Below, piece by piece: positions 33,611 through 46,016 of a DNA stretch of 64,000 bases (the first letter of the stretch is position 1; each line of letters opens with the position of its first letter). A model generated the notes under the pieces. That model was not told where the DNA came from. It ran no database searches and was given only the letters and a program-made list of their open reading frames with translations. The stretch spans positions 1,612,001 through 1,676,000 of the forward strand of contig CM039140.1 of the NCBI GenBank assembly GCA_022036555.1, given 5' to 3'. Source of the stretch: Microstegium vimineum. Taxonomy: Eukaryota > Streptophyta > Magnoliopsida > Poales > Poaceae. A program made the position numbers and the translations under genes.

Positions 33611-33860
33611 CTCACTCCGTTCCTCATAAAATCAATTTCTAGACCGTACCAGTCAAACATTTTTAACTTTAACTAACTTTATAAAAAATATAACAATATC
33701 TATGATTTAAAATGAGCACAATATAAAAATATGTTCTTAGATAAATCTAATGATACTAGTTGGATACTATAAGTTTTAATACTTTATTTTAGAAATTTAA
33801 TTGATCAAAGTTTAAAAAAATTGACTTAGAACAAATCTAGAAATCTATTCTTTCAGAGAC
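33611..33860. mobile_element. Degenerate Stowaway-type MITE
   Basis: CTCACTCCGTTCCTCATAAAATC preceded by TA, with a core resembling the Stowaway copies above (ATCTATGATTTAAAATGAGCAC, TTGATCAAAGTTTAAAAAAATTGACTT). The right terminal repeat is eroded, so the end is approximate. Confidence 0.55.
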
Positions 33861-34073
33861 AACAAAAAAGTTTGTCTACAGCCAGCAGTACTTTAGGGCT
33901 GGTTTATCAAGAGTCCTCGAGTGTTCCGAGGAGGAATCATTTTTTTTTTTTGCTCCGGCTCTGCCTAACCAGAAAATGGTTCCTCCCTTAAATGTTTTTT
34001 GTTGGTAGGACTTTTGAGACTCCTCCGTAAAAACTGTCGCCGTGACAAACCTGTCTACTTGTGTTCTATTTAC

Positions 34074-34242
34074 TTAACTTATCAGCCCGACTTGTTAGTT
34101 ATGATATAGTATTTTTTCTCACAACAAAACAACAAAAAATATCATCAATTGACTTATCAGCCGCACAAACGATCGGTCGGCTTGTTTGGTTGATCGTTTC
34201 TGCGGCTGATAAATCAGGTTGATAAGCCAAATGAACAAGGCA
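34074..34242. mobile_element. Palindromic MITE (GGCTGATAAGCC family), copy 2
   Basis: Contains CTTATCAGCCGCACAAACGATC and GATCGTTTCTGCGGCTGATAAATC as facing repeats, with TTGATAAGCCAAATGAACAAG at the right end. It appears to be two overlapping copies. Confidence 0.5.
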
Positions 34243-36329
34243 AAAATTACAAATCTTAAATGAAGTCAGAGTTCTTTAAATAAGACCTTAACCGAAAGAT
34301 TTGTACACTATAAATTAGACCCCTTAACCAATATGTAAAATCTCACTAGTTTTTTTAATACTCTACACGTTGTTTACAATGTGTTCTCTTGTTTAGGGGA
34401 ACACACAGATGATGAATTAGACAGCGCAAGAACATGGAATCACTAGTAATCAAACCATAACCCTCTAAGTCCGACTAGTGACGATGGAACTGCAACACTC
34501 TCGGTCCGACTACCGGTCATCATAGTTCGACCAACATATTCACCATTATTGAGACAAATAAATCCATGCATCGCGAAGGTCTTATATATAGTACTCTTTA
34601 GCCCAGATGTCCCACATGAAATTTTTTACCAATAAGATCTCAGTTCCTCCATGAACTTAATTCTTAAAATAGATAGCTTTCAAAGTGTAAAGGCATATCA
34701 GTAAGCGAAGGTAATGCTACGTTAGTAGCAACTAAAACATGTGTCACTTTATTCACTTTTGTGATAGCGAGGGAACCAGAAGTGATCTCGCAAATGAAGG
34801 GTCGCTCCTTCGCCACAACGCCTGCTCTGATGATTGCTTACTCTTTTTATCATATGAAACCATCACTTCCTCTGCATGTGTCTCAGACAATCTGCAAGAC
34901 CGTCATCAGTATGGACTTTGGCATAGACGCTCGATGATGATATGGAGTATGGTGCAGCATGCCTGGCTTAGACATTGATGAAGTGCTCAGAGGAGATAAA
35001 GATGGCAAAGGTGCATCCACCATGCCATGGCAGGATGTCGCTATGCTTTTTGTCCGTATCTAAGGCTCTCCACAGTGTAGCTTGGAGTGATGCTTGAAAT
35101 GAACAGAGAAGGTTTAAACATCACTGCGTACACTGTAACTGTCGGTGCCCATTGACAAACAATTCAAAAAAATATGCATGCTCTTCGTTTCATGCTCTCT
35201 CAAACCATCATTGTTTGTTGTTATTGTTTATCTATTTTACTTGTAAATCTAGTGAACGATAGCTACCACTCATTACCACAATCTAAAAGTTCTCCTAGTG
35301 AGGTGAAGTTCACCTAGTGTTTTGGTAGTCAAAATTTAGTATAAACTTTCCCTAGTAAATGTCTCCTAGTGAGAATTCTCATATGTTATGATTAGTGGTA
35401 GTGTTTTACTACTATTTAAAAACACTAGGAGAAGTCTACCATTCTAGTAGTGACTGTAGCCCAAAAGGACTAATGCCCATTCTCTTCGGCGGTGGACAAC
35501 CTTTTAGTTTTATGGGTTGTTTGATTGTTCGTAGTCATGTGCCACGTCACACCTGTGACAACCACGAATAGCTAGGCTAGTGTTTGGTTTCGTGCCGGCA
35601 TGCGCCACGCCACATACTGCGGTGGTCATCAATTCTTCGACTGATGTTTAGTTCCTGTCAAAGCTGTGGCTGCCACTACTGCTCCAGGCACAAAATCACA
35701 CCAAACTAGCGTCAAGATTCTTCGCCTCACCTTCGTTGCTATTGGTGTTGCGAGTGTGGTGAGCCACAGACAAACAAACGACAAAAGACTATGACGACGC
35801 TACACCTAGCGAGGCACGTTAGGGCGGTAAACCAAACGTGCCCTTAGACACAGACAACACATTGCAGAATGCCCTATGGGCAGCGACGTAGCTTCCGGCC
35901 GGGCAAGCCGAGCTCCAGCCCAGCCTAATGACCTCATACACGCAAAGCCCCCCTAAGCCCTGCCTTAATTCTTACGTTAAATTATTACATGCTGTATTTT
36001 ATGAATTTCGTCGTTAGTTGACGTTTTCAATATAAAATTAATTTAAGTTATTATAAATTTATCTATTGTGTGGATTATAGTACAATTAAATCGGCGTAGA
36101 CATTTGCTCAGCCCTACCTAAATTTTTTCCTGGCTTCGTCCCTACATATGGGCAAGCTATAGCCCAAAGCATAGACGCTATAGCTGATGGGTTGTGATAC
36201 ATTGACTTTTATGATCTGGGCCGGGACATATATATAGAGTGAGTTGACGCATCCAGCTGTGCAGCACGAGTGTTGCGCTGCCGCCACTTAGGAGCACCAC
36301 TATTGGCGCACGCCGCACTCACGCCATGA
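34243..36329. other. Gene-poor stretch with repeat debris
   Basis: No conserved protein. Likely transposon remnants include 35500-35850 (inverted GTTTGATTGTTCGTAGTCATG / GGTAAACCAAACGTGCC ends) and 35882-36148 (GCAGCGACGTAGCTTCCGG facing CCTGGCTTCGTCCCTACAT). Neither has a clear TSD. Confidence 0.35.
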
Positions 36330-36960
36330 GGGCATGTTTGGTTGAGACCCTGGGTCTCTTTTGCCTGGCCGGCAAATGGCCTGGATGTTGCCTGGCATCC
36401 GTTTGGTTGCTAACCTGGATGTATGCCTGCACCAGGCATCAGCGCCATGCCCAGACGAGCAAAATTGATTGCTTGGAGGGCTGCGGAGGTGCCTGGACAG
36501 GTAACAGTGAAGAGTATTGACTTTTTTGCTATTAATTAATTGCTTCAGTTGTACTGCGTACTAATTTCTTACTTTTAAGTTGATGTATAGTTATACCATG
36601 CATAAATAAATCATTGGCACTGTTAAAATATATTACAACCACGTTAATATTTATCAAAACATGAAAAATATCTTTTACTGTTCATTAGTATTGAAGTTTA
36701 TTTTTTGAAATCTAGATTACAATTTATATATTTCTTATTTTTAAAAATATTTTTCCTTGTATTATTAAATCAAGTGTGCTAAAGTTATGTCATACTAAAA
36801 AACATGTTTTGTCATTGTATTAGTTTCTCAGACCAGGCTACTAACCAAACACATCTCTTATACACTTGTCTAGCCAGACAAAAATCATCGGCTTTCCAGG
36901 TAACTTTCAGACAACAACTTTTACCAGGCAAGACGTCCAGGTCAGCAACCAAATAAGCCC
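36330..36960. mobile_element. 631-bp TIR element with TGA target duplication
   Basis: Ends GGGCATGTTTGGTTG and CAACCAAATAAGCCC are inverted repeats directly flanked by TGA on each side. The core has further inverted CCTGG/CCAGG motifs near both ends and an AT-rich middle. TIR form and a 3-bp TSD fit the PIF/Harbinger type, non-autonomous. Confidence 0.7.
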
Positions 36961-37674
36961 TGACTGCGTGACCCCGACTTGACACCCCCTGACGCTAATG
37001 GTCGGTTTAGCCGCAGCGCACCAGGCACCAACGCTTGCGGGCATCGCTTTGCTGCTGATCAGTGCTTGCCCGGCCCGATGGCGACGGGGATGACGACGAC
37101 AAGTGACAAAACTCACTTCCTAGAAATAAAAATATTTTCAAGATACTAGCTGGGCAGGACCAGGAGTAGTATATTCTGTCCTGCATGATAAGTGAGGGCG
37201 GAGGCGCACTACTACCCCGCTGAGCCTGAGCTTGTGAGAGGGACTCGCCGCCTCTCCTCCATATAGTCCTTTGCCCTTGTGGGTAAGCGGTGGATTAAGT
37301 TAATGATGATGACGACGACCCAGCCGCGCAGGGGACATTGGATTCCTACGTGACATGCGTGCGTGCTGTGGCCTGTGGGATCAATCATGCAGTCAAGTGG
37401 GCCGTGCGTGTCGTCCTCATCCGGAGCATATAAAGCTAGGACGCTAATCACGCTCATTCGTCGACATATATAATTATCTCTCTCTCTCAAAAAGGTTATT
37501 AGCCAGCTGCAATGCAAAGCATGATTGGAGTTTTTTTTGGAGCACGTCACTTTGGTCTTTTCCGGGAATGGAATGCGATTTGACGTTGGTCGCATCAGCT
37601 TGCACGACCAACCACTAGGAGATCCAGAACATTCCTCGCTATGTTTCTTTCTTTCTTTTTTTTAAGAAGTGCTT
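36961..37674. other. Intergenic, no gene recognised
   Basis: Mixed-composition DNA with a short CT run near 37480. Open frames on the minus strand (up to 127 codons) have no resemblance to known families. Confidence 0.3.
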
Positions 37675-37740
37675 AGGTCTCGTTTAGATGTTTTTAAAAT
37701 TTCAAACTTTACAAGATTGTCCGTCACATTAAATTTTTAG

Positions 37741-37772
<32 letters not shown>

Positions 37773-37905
37773 GCATTGCATAGTTTAACTGTAATTTACG
37801 AGACGAATCTTTTGAGCCTAATTACTCCATGGTCAGATAATAATTACAAAATAAAAACAAAAGTATTACAATATCAAAATTCCAAATCTTTTTAAATCTA
37901 GTTCA
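37675..37905. mobile_element. MITE, family copy 2 (reverse orientation), with an (AT)n run
   Basis: Inverse orientation to the copy at 25588: GGTCTCGTTTAGATG...TTTCAAACTTTAC at one end and the complement of the family core (TACGAGACGAATCTTTTGAGCCTAATTA) inside. An (AT)n microsatellite at about 37741-37768 has expanded within it. Confidence 0.6.
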
Positions 37906-38937
37906 TCTTTGTACCTTGTTTTCTTTTTCATCAAAAACCTCTTAACCATCCAACTCTTCCATGCACCTACATATAATAAATCTCTTAAATCTCACTTCCT
38001 TTCAAAAGAAAGAAGAGGAAAAAAAAATCTCTCGGTGGCTTAGGAGGAGGAAATATAAAAAACGAACTAGTGTGGACGAAGAATTGTTCCTAGATTTTCG
38101 ACCTTACCCGTTACATGTATATGCTCCCTTGTCGATCACTAGTCATTTCTTCTTTAGCAAAGGTCCTTAAATATTTGAGCAAGGCCAACGTAATCGTGCA
38201 CCGAGGTCGACAGGGACGGACGTGCAGTCGTGCTCGTGCACGGTGCACCCTGATCTGACCTGGGTGTCTCCGTGTCTGGAGTGCGTCTGCTGGTGGACGT
38301 CAACGTTACCAACAAAATGGTAACTGCAGACGTGGCCATACACTTTACCCCTCCGTCGTCAGGGCATGTGTTCACTAAATAATCTGAAAATAAAAAAAAA
38401 ATCGACACAAAATTTTAAATATTTTGAAACACTACAACCTTAATATATAACGTGTCTCCATTCAAAATTATTTAAAAAATTTAAATCTAAAAAGTTGTAT
38501 GAATTTAAAATAATCAATAAAAAACTTAACATCGGCAGGTTGCCCACCACACTTCAATGTTAACTTTATAAACGTTCAAAGTCGTTTAAAAAACTATATT
38601 TAAATTTTAAAATCTATAAATTTAAAACACATATTTCGAACTCTAAATAACTTTTAAAAAAGAAATTTTTAACTGCAAGGTTATAGGTTGTATTAAAAAT
38701 TACAACTTTAGTTTGGTATAGACCATGTCAATAACAACGTTTGTTTGGAAATTTTAAATTTCAAAATTTGTGAACTTAAAATAATATCGTGAGACTCTTA
38801 AGTAGATTTAATTCAAAACCTTATCAACTACAAAGTGAATCAAAACCTTATCACTACCTTTGGAAAATGTCTGCCTATGAAATTCTTTTTTGTGCCAGTG
38901 ATGTATAGTTGTATACAACTACATTTCACCAAAAATT
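37906..38937. other. AT-rich intergenic stretch
   Basis: No gene recognised. 38395-38830 is a diffuse AT-rich region with several similar TTTAAATTTTAAAA-type blocks that may be old transposon sequence. Confidence 0.3.
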
Positions 38938-39050
38938 CGGCTTGTTCGTTTGGCCGTTTTTTGGCTGATAAGCCGCGGCTGATGCTGTTTTGGTTGTTTT
39001 TCTGTGAGACAAAAACACTGTTTTGGTGGCTGATAAGCCAAGCGAACAGA
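38938..39050. mobile_element. Palindromic MITE (GGCTGATAAGCC family), copy 3
   Basis: GGCTTGTTCGTTTGGCCGTTTTTTGGCTGATAAGCC on the left faces GGTGGCTGATAAGCCAAGCGAACAG on the right. About 110 bp with TTTTGGTTGTTTTTCTGTGAGACAAAAACA in the centre. The cleanest of the three copies. Confidence 0.75.
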
Positions 39051-40418
39051 CTGCCGTTTGTGACTTCAATTTGATGATATGTATAGGAGCAAGACAAAAC
39101 CAATGGGCACGTACTCCTATGATATATAATTGACCAAAAACCAACTTATACCTAGGAAAGAGTTGCATTGGCACGTTGCCACCGGCTTGTGTGGCCTACA
39201 CATACCGATCATGCCTCATGCGTGGTCTACACAAACCAAACACATGCTCGACGGTCCTTGCTTTAAGTTGTGCCCCATCACCGCACACGTGTCCACCATC
39301 AGCGCCCAATACACACATATTCGATGACCCTAGCTCTAGGACAAGCGCTCTATGGCATGCATTTAAGTCGCGCCCTGAACATTTTCCGCTGTCAGCCATA
39401 ATGTATAGTGAAAAATGAGGAAGAAAAAGGGAGGGGTAAATATAGTAATGGAGCAGGAAGATTAGCCCGCTGTCACCATCTTATTAAATTGATCTCAAAA
39501 CCTACTCATGCCTTGTTGGGATACCTATGCATTCATCTCAATCCATGTATATCGAGATGGTTTGATGTGAAACCATTGTTATCCAAGCAAAACCTTAATT
39601 TTGGTAGGTGAGGCGGAGGAGGAAGGCCAATCTTAGAGGAGGTGGTGCTTGGAGCATATTAGTACGTTGTGTCTCGAAAATATTTCAAAAAACGAGAACT
39701 ATAACAATTTAAGGATACCCGCACCGCATGTATTGTCATAAAAAAGATCTTTGGTTAGAGTAAAAGAATTTTTTTATTACAGTTGAGTTGGAGAAATCGC
39801 CTATTCGCCTTTAGGTACGAAAATTGCGCATCGGGCCAGAGTCGGCCAGAAGAAGATGGAGTCATAGCTCGTTGTAATTGTACAGTTGTACCAGACCCGC
39901 TACCTTGTGCTGTTGTCTCGGTCTCTCTGCGGGTGCCCGGTCCTTGTTGATGGCAATCCACTCACACCGTGGCCCCCGCAAAAAAGTTAGGTGAGGATCA
40001 TCCCTACCAGAATGTGATGGAGATTGTTTGGCTTACATGTGGATCATCGTGTTATTATAATTATACACATGCCCACTGTGTTTGTCACATGAATCCATCT
40101 GTATTGTGGTGAAGACCATCCCTACTCAATTTATTTTCGTGGCCCCAATCAAAATGACACACGGACGGACGAGTCAGCAGCCCGATATGTGCTGCTGCTG
40201 CTAAAGTGTTGGCTTTGTCCAGGCATGGAGCCCGGTGATGTGGTCCTGCGAGCGGAATGGGTAGCTGGCCCGACAGGTGGGCCCGTGACGACGTGGTGCC
40301 GTCCAGCCGGGGAATCTCATGGGGCCGCGGGCTGTGCGTGCACCACGACAATACTCCTAGTTAAACAGCAGTTTTTTGCTAAAAAAAAAGTTAAACAGCA
40401 GGGTTTTTTTTTTATTCA
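39051..40418. other. Intergenic, no gene recognised
   Basis: No protein similarity or clear repeat structure seen on either strand. Confidence 0.3.
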
Positions 40419-40642
40419 GGGTGCTTTAGATCCAAAATTTTTTGGATTTTAGCTCACTGTAGCATTTCGTTTGTATTTGATAATTAGTGTCTAATTATGG
40501 ACTAATTAGGTTTAAAAGTTTCGTCTCGTCGACCAACTGTGTAATTAGTTTTTTTTTCGTCTACATTTAGTACTCTATACATGTACCGCAAGATTCGATG
40601 TGACAGTTGCTATGCAAAAAATTTTGGCAACTAAACGGGGCC
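40419..40642. mobile_element. MITE, family copy 3, TCA target duplication
   Basis: GGGTGCTTTAGATCC on the left and CTAAACGGGGCC on the right, flanked by TCA on both sides. The core matches the 25588 copy (AGCATTTCGTTTGTATTTGA, AGATTCGATGTGAC). Confidence 0.7.
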
Positions 40643-41315
40643 TCAGTGCTCTCGTCACTCGTGTACTGCATTGCACTGCACCGCACCAAGGCGTGTCGAC
40701 GGCGGTCACAATCAGCTGCACTGGACTGCTAGTGAGGCCTGAGCTGTGGACTGATGACGACTAGTAGAGGGTGGGTAGGTGGGGGGTGACTAGCGGTTGC
40801 TCCTATCAGGCTATCATGCCCAGCCAACTGAGATCACGCAGCCCCCTTATCGTTATCCGGACCGTGAATTCGTCTCACCCCTGCCCCTGGTGATCTGACC
40901 CTAATCCTACGGCGCCAGAGCAGCATCAGCTGCCACTTGCCTTGCCAGGTTCGAGAGCATCGCGCCAGCTCCAATATATGGGTCGCTGTTGGTGTGTTTA
41001 TTAATTCCCACTCAACAAAGACAACGAATCTCATTTGGCTTCTAAATTTCTACTCTAATCGAGACTGGGATGCGTGTAGCACTTCCATTGGTCATAATTA
41101 AAGGTTGTGTTGTAGCCACTTATAGATACGCGTAGTCATGTTTATGGCTAGGCAAGGGAGGCGTGTACTATGGGTTGCCGGTCTGAGTTTATGTTCAAGG
41201 TTCATATACTATCGTACGAGTGTAGCACAAAATCGATCTATAGAGTTTCCATCTAGCTCTTAGCGTATATCTCCTCATATTTTCATTTGATTTTGGAGAG
41301 GGTTAAGCCACGACT
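40643..41315. other. Intergenic, no gene recognised
   Basis: No conserved coding sequence or repeat identified. Confidence 0.3.
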
Positions 41316-41323
41316 CTCTTGAC
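41316..41323 (+). repeat. Left 8-bp TSD (CTCTTGAC)
   Basis: Identical to 41927-41934 on the far side of the foldback element. Confidence 0.93.
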
Positions 41324-41926
41324 CAGGGTTTTTGTTGCTGACCGGTGGCCGCTAACCGCCGGCGAGCGGACGGTCGGTAACCGCGGTAACCGGTTCAAAC
41401 CGGCCCCAAACCGAACGGTTCGCATTTTGAATTCAAACGACGTAGTTCAAACGGTTTGGGGTCGGTAACCGGTCAGTTAGGGCCGGTTACCGACCGGTTT
41501 GGGCCGGTTACCGACGCTATCGCCCCAAACCGCCCCAAGCCAAATTTCAAATTTGAAAAAAAAAATCGAAAATGCTGAAAAAATTCCTAAAAATAGTTCA
41601 TGATTTATAGAGTCGAATGGTGTACAAATTTTTCAAATTGGAGTTCGTTTGCTATTTATTTTGACGCGTACAAGTTTGGAAAAAAATAGAAAATATCCTT
41701 TTTCTTTTTTTTTTTCAAACTTGTACACGTCAAAATAAATAGCAAACGAACTCCAATTTTAAAAAATTGTACACCATTCGACTCTATAAATCATGAACTA
41801 TTTTTAGGAATTTTTTCAGTATTTTCGATTATTTTTTTTCAAATTTAAAATTTGAATTCAAACCGGTACCGAAACCGAACCGGTCCCGGCCGGTCTGTCG
41901 GTAACCGACCGGTAAGAAAAACGCTG
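41324..41926. mobile_element. Foldback non-autonomous hAT element (603 bp)
   Basis: Ends CAGGGTTTTT and AAAAACGCTG are inverted with one mismatch and are flanked by perfect CTCTTGAC duplications, the 8-bp TSD typical of hAT elements. The element is almost one palindrome: arms of about 155 bp (about 41541-41696 and 41712-41868) are complementary with few mismatches around a short T-rich loop, and the outer parts carry many CCGGT/AACCG motifs. There is no coding sequence. A transcript would form a long hairpin. Confidence 0.92.
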
Positions 41927-41934
41927 CTCTTGAC
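41927..41934 (+). repeat. Right 8-bp TSD (CTCTTGAC)
   Basis: Exact copy of 41316-41323 directly after the element end. Confidence 0.93.
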
Positions 41935-42789
41935 ATTGACAAAAAGTATAACAGCTTGCCTGTACTATAGGACATGGAACATACATTTGACCTAACTATC
42001 AGGACAACCGGTTAAGATCACGTGCGTATTTTTTTTTCAGGATTTGTTTGGTTAAATATTTTCCTGTAGAAGTTAGAGGAGATTAACTTAAAAAGATCTT
42101 AATAACAATTTGCATGTGGAGTGGGTCAATTACGTTTGAATATTTGAATGAATCATAGAAAATATAACAAATATTGGGAAGCCATTAAAGATTGTTTCCA
42201 TAAAAAATATAAGCAACTCTCGAATGGCAATACTTTCCTACGGTGGTTGGTTAATTTGATTAACTTTATTCAAAACAGGATTGCCATGCATGAAAAAAAT
42301 ATTGCATCTTATTTTGCAAAATTATTGATAGTAGGAAGTCTGAAAACCCCGTATAGCGCAATTGTTGTAGGTCGTTGAACTGTTATTTTCGACGTCAGGA
42401 GTAAAAGAGTAATTTCGCATGCAACTTAATTAATACTGTTAGCCCATCAAACTAATGAAAGGGTCAAGAAATCAAAGGAAGATTGTTTTAGGTCCAAATA
42501 AGCAAGTTCGAGAGAAAAAAAGGGCTAACAAACTAAACTAACACTTTTTTATGGCTAAAGAAATAATTCCCTCTTCTTTAAAAGGAGAGTGACATGTTAA
42601 ATTTGAAGTGGGTATGTAGTATGATGAAGACCACAACAATAAAGATCTCCGGCAAGTATGGATAGTCGTTTTTTAGTACACTTAGAGGTTAATTTGCCAA
42701 GTTTTTTATTTGAGTTTGTTTTTTAGAGTTTGTTCCAAACTGTCTGAGGATGGAAGTGTAATTTAAAATGGCTGTGAACATAACTTATG

Positions 42790-42854
42790 AATATAATATA
42801 ATATAATATAATATAATATAATATAATATAATATAATATAATATAATATAATAT
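42790..42854. repeat. (AATAT)n pentanucleotide microsatellite
   Basis: About 13 uninterrupted copies of a 5-bp unit. Confidence 0.97.
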
Positions 42855-42879
42855 TTTTCTACAAAATTCTCTTAATAAG

Positions 42880-43212
42880 TGATGTATATTGGTTTTGTTG
42901 TGATGAATTTGTCCATTCCGGCTTTAAGTCATCGATGTGACATGCTGATATGTGTTCTTACTTCACTGAATTTACTCCAAGATTTAACAGTTTTGTTTCT
43001 TTCAATGGTAGCTGGCATGCGCATCGATGCCAAGACTTCATTAATCTCGACATTAATCTCGAAATCTGCTGGTCCAATCTCAATATACTTTGGAGGTATT
43101 TATAGAAATAACTATGCATATATAAGTATCTATGTCTATATTGTGATTTTAGATATGTTCATACGAATATGAGTGTGTTCATAAATGTATATTGTGATTC
43201 GTAAAAAAAAAT
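42880..43212 (+). mobile_element. Possible retroposon 3' end with A-rich tail
   Basis: The end has the TATGTATATGAG-like, GTGTGTTCATA-type tail followed by a run of A (43203-43209), a form common in grass LINE/SINE 3' ends. A 97-codon open frame here has no known domain. Confidence 0.3.
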
Positions 43213-44054
43213 ATTTCGTTCATTATTATTCCTAATAATATTACTATATACTATAAAGTTCACCACAGATCAGCCATGATCTACGTTTTTTGTTTTGATC
43301 GGATGATCTACGAAATTGAAGGCGTTACCGTTCCATGTATAAATGGACCGATTTTGAAAGGAAGGGTAAGGCTACTCGTGTGATGAGAATAAGCAGATAT
43401 GATGCAGGACCGCAGATTATTTATTCTGAAATGATAAGAGCCTCGTCATCTACTCGTCCTCCGTCCATGTCGAAGAGTTTGACGTGTGCCCGTTCACGAT
43501 CACAGACGACGACGCACTTGCATGCGCCGACAATCACATTTCAACCACTATACTAGCTGCGGTAATTTTGCGATAATATACTGGTACGTTCAACTGTTCA
43601 TTCCCATGATCATAGTTCAGGATACGATTCCTGCGTTACCATGCTGAAATATTCTCCTCGAATGTGTGCCAAGCAGGACAGACAAAAGTGCCTTCTGGTG
43701 CATGAACATGACAGTAGTACTACTAGCTTTTCAACTTCTGAAGAAAAAGAGAAATCAAATATATAGGCAAAAGTGTTTGTCAGTCCACCTTATTAACAAC
43801 GGTTTTGTCAATACTAATGACATACCTCGACTCGATATGATGGGCAATAACAGAAATAAAAATGTGCGCCCTCTTTGGATAATATGTGTTTGATGCGTAG
43901 GTAAGTTGGTTATTAGGTTCTTTGTGGTGGAACATGTTTACTCGGGTTCAAATTCTAGTAGGCGATGGTCCCGTCGACAACGTGACGTTTAGACTGATTT
44001 TGTCAATCTCGAGATGTGTGCCGGCACAATATTTCAGAGGTGCTCATATATATA
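43213..44054. other. Intergenic, no gene recognised
   Basis: AT-rich DNA with short unrelated open frames only. Confidence 0.3.
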
Positions 44055-44128
44055 CTCCCTCCGTCCCACAAAAAACGCAATTCTTTGACTTCGACAGACC
44101 GGTCGTCTTATTCAAAATATTTTAATAA
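44055..44128. mobile_element. Stowaway MITE fragment, cut by the adjacent element
   Basis: Begins CTCCCTCCGTCCC after TA and continues with the usual CAAAAAACGCAATTCTTTGACTT, then stops abruptly at the start of the TIR element at 44129. Confidence 0.55.
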
Positions 44129-45684
44129 ACTAGCAAATGTGCCCGTACGTTGCAACAGGAATATAGTTTATCGTGTAGTCACCTAGAAAATTTACGATTT
44201 GGATATAGAATTAGATTCCATGCTGTCACAACCTCATATTATTTTCCTTACATATATTTAATTTTCATCTATTATTAAAAAATTTTCATATTTGGATATA
44301 GAATTAGATTCCATGTTGTCACCTCCTCTAATTAACTTCATGAATGTAACATGCATAGGTAGGAATAAGAATCCTAATCCTAATCTAAATAGAATTCTTT
44401 AATCATAGTAAGTTGAATAGAAATAGAAATCTTATTTTAAATATTTTTAGATACATGACTTATTGAGGTAACCAGCATACGTAGGAATTCTAATGTGAAC
44501 CGATCTCTCCAATTATAGTAGGGGTGGGTTAGAATTCTAATTTAAAGCTTTATATATTAACGTAACTTGAATAGGTATAGGAATCTAATACAAATAAAAA
44601 TCCAATCCAAATATAAAAGGATAGTACGAGACAATATGTAACTTAATAGGTATAGGAGTCTAATGCAAATAGAAATCCAATCCAAATAGAAAACAATAAT
44701 ACCAAACAATGTAGAGTTTCATACGAGTTAGCAATGATAAAATTCTAATGTATGCCCAAATTAATATGTATAAATAATTGCACATCACGTCCATGAAATT
44801 ATTAAACATGAATTTATATATAGATAGAAAATACTTATTTCGGTCGACAATACTAGCTGCATGTATGCTTAACACGTGTTACCTTCATGGATCAATCAGT
44901 TAGCCTCCTTCGACGGCGGAGACGAGGGCGAAGAGCCGAAGACGTGTGCCGACTACATGCGCGTGGGTGGCTGCAACTCGTCATCGTCGTCATACCTCCT
45001 GCCAATAAAATGAGCACCATTTCTCTGTCGTGTTTCATGGGACGAGCACACGCAGAGCGGCCGAACACGAAGTCGATTGAAATCGCGGGATGGTTGTCAC
45101 ATTGGCAAGGCATGTGAACAATAGCAAGATCATCTTCTCGGTCCACCTCTATGTACCGGCTAACGGCGTTGCCTCATCCCGTGGGGACATACGTCGCCAA
45201 TAGGTTGTGGTCGCCGCGCCTTTCCTATTCTCGTTGCTGATGCGGGTGGTCATGGTACTATTACTGCCGTCCACAACGCGATGCGGCACTTGATGGCCTG
45301 GATGTCGTTGCCAGCGTGGTTGAACGTCTAGTGCGCCAGGCGGAATTAAGAGCTACCTGAAGTGTGAAGCCATAGTCGGACATGGTTCTGGCTACATGCA
45401 AACATGCAAGAGGTTCTACGAGCAAGTCATGACAGACCAAACAAACATACGTACCTACATGTTTGTGTTGAAATTGTTCTTGTATCGAGGATCAACAATA
45501 TTGGTTACTTGGTAAGCCGAAAGCAACGAGAAAAAAATTTGATATGCAATTGTTTGTTTTCAATGAAAATAATACATTATGTATCTTACATGGTTAGAAC
45601 AACTCGCATCTACCGATAATATGAAGTATTATTATTTCTATATGAATTGGGTTCTATTGCAACGCATGGACATATTTTGCTAGT
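44129..45684. mobile_element. TIR element with GC-rich internal part
   Basis: ACTAGCAAATGTGCCCGTACGTTGCAAC at the left end faces TTGCAACGCATGGACATATTTTGCTAGT at the right end (imperfect inverted repeats of ~28 bp). The interior is AT-rich to 44880, then GC-rich to about 45380, where short open frames exist but none is recognised. No transposase. I could not find a TSD, so the superfamily is undetermined. Confidence 0.55.
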
Positions 45685-45790
45685 CATTATAAAACGATAT
45701 ATATGAAGAAGAAGAAAAAATACATCAGAAAGAAAAAAATCTTCAATTTCGTCTATAGGAATATTGGTCATAGTTCGTTAAGCATTTGTT

Positions 45791-45890
45791 CTTAATCTAT
45801 TTTCCTGTACAAAGAGTCCCCGTCGCCTTAATCCAAAAGCGTTAATCCAATTTCCTGTACAAAGAGTCCCCGTCGCCTTAACCCAAAAGC
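45791..45890. repeat. 50-bp tandem duplication (two copies)
   Basis: TTTCCTGTACAAAGAGTCCC occurs at 45801 and 45851, with the following CGTCGCCTTAA(T/C)CCAAAAGCG also repeated. It lies about 110-200 bp upstream of the CuAO TATA box. Confidence 0.92.
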
Positions 45891-46000
45891 GATAAATCCA
45901 AACGTAACAAGAAAAGGTGAAATAAAACGCAAAACCAGAAAGAATCCAGCCCATCCACAGCGCACGGCCTGGCGAGTGGGGTGACCTTTCCCCTGCCTTT

Positions 46001-46016
46001 CTATAAAATCCACGTG
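46001..46016 (+). promoter_or_regulatory. TATA box and G-box of the copper amine oxidase gene
   Basis: CTATAAAA at 46001-46008 followed by CACGTG at 46011-46016, about 400 bp before the start codon. A CT-rich leader follows at 46070-46110, as expected for a 5' UTR. Confidence 0.7.

Noticed and set aside
37212..37595. 127-codon minus-strand frame
   Set aside because: No known motif and no coding-like splice context.
42790..42854. Possible CRISPR-like or satellite array
   Set aside because: A pure 5-bp microsatellite without spacers; the genome is eukaryotic.
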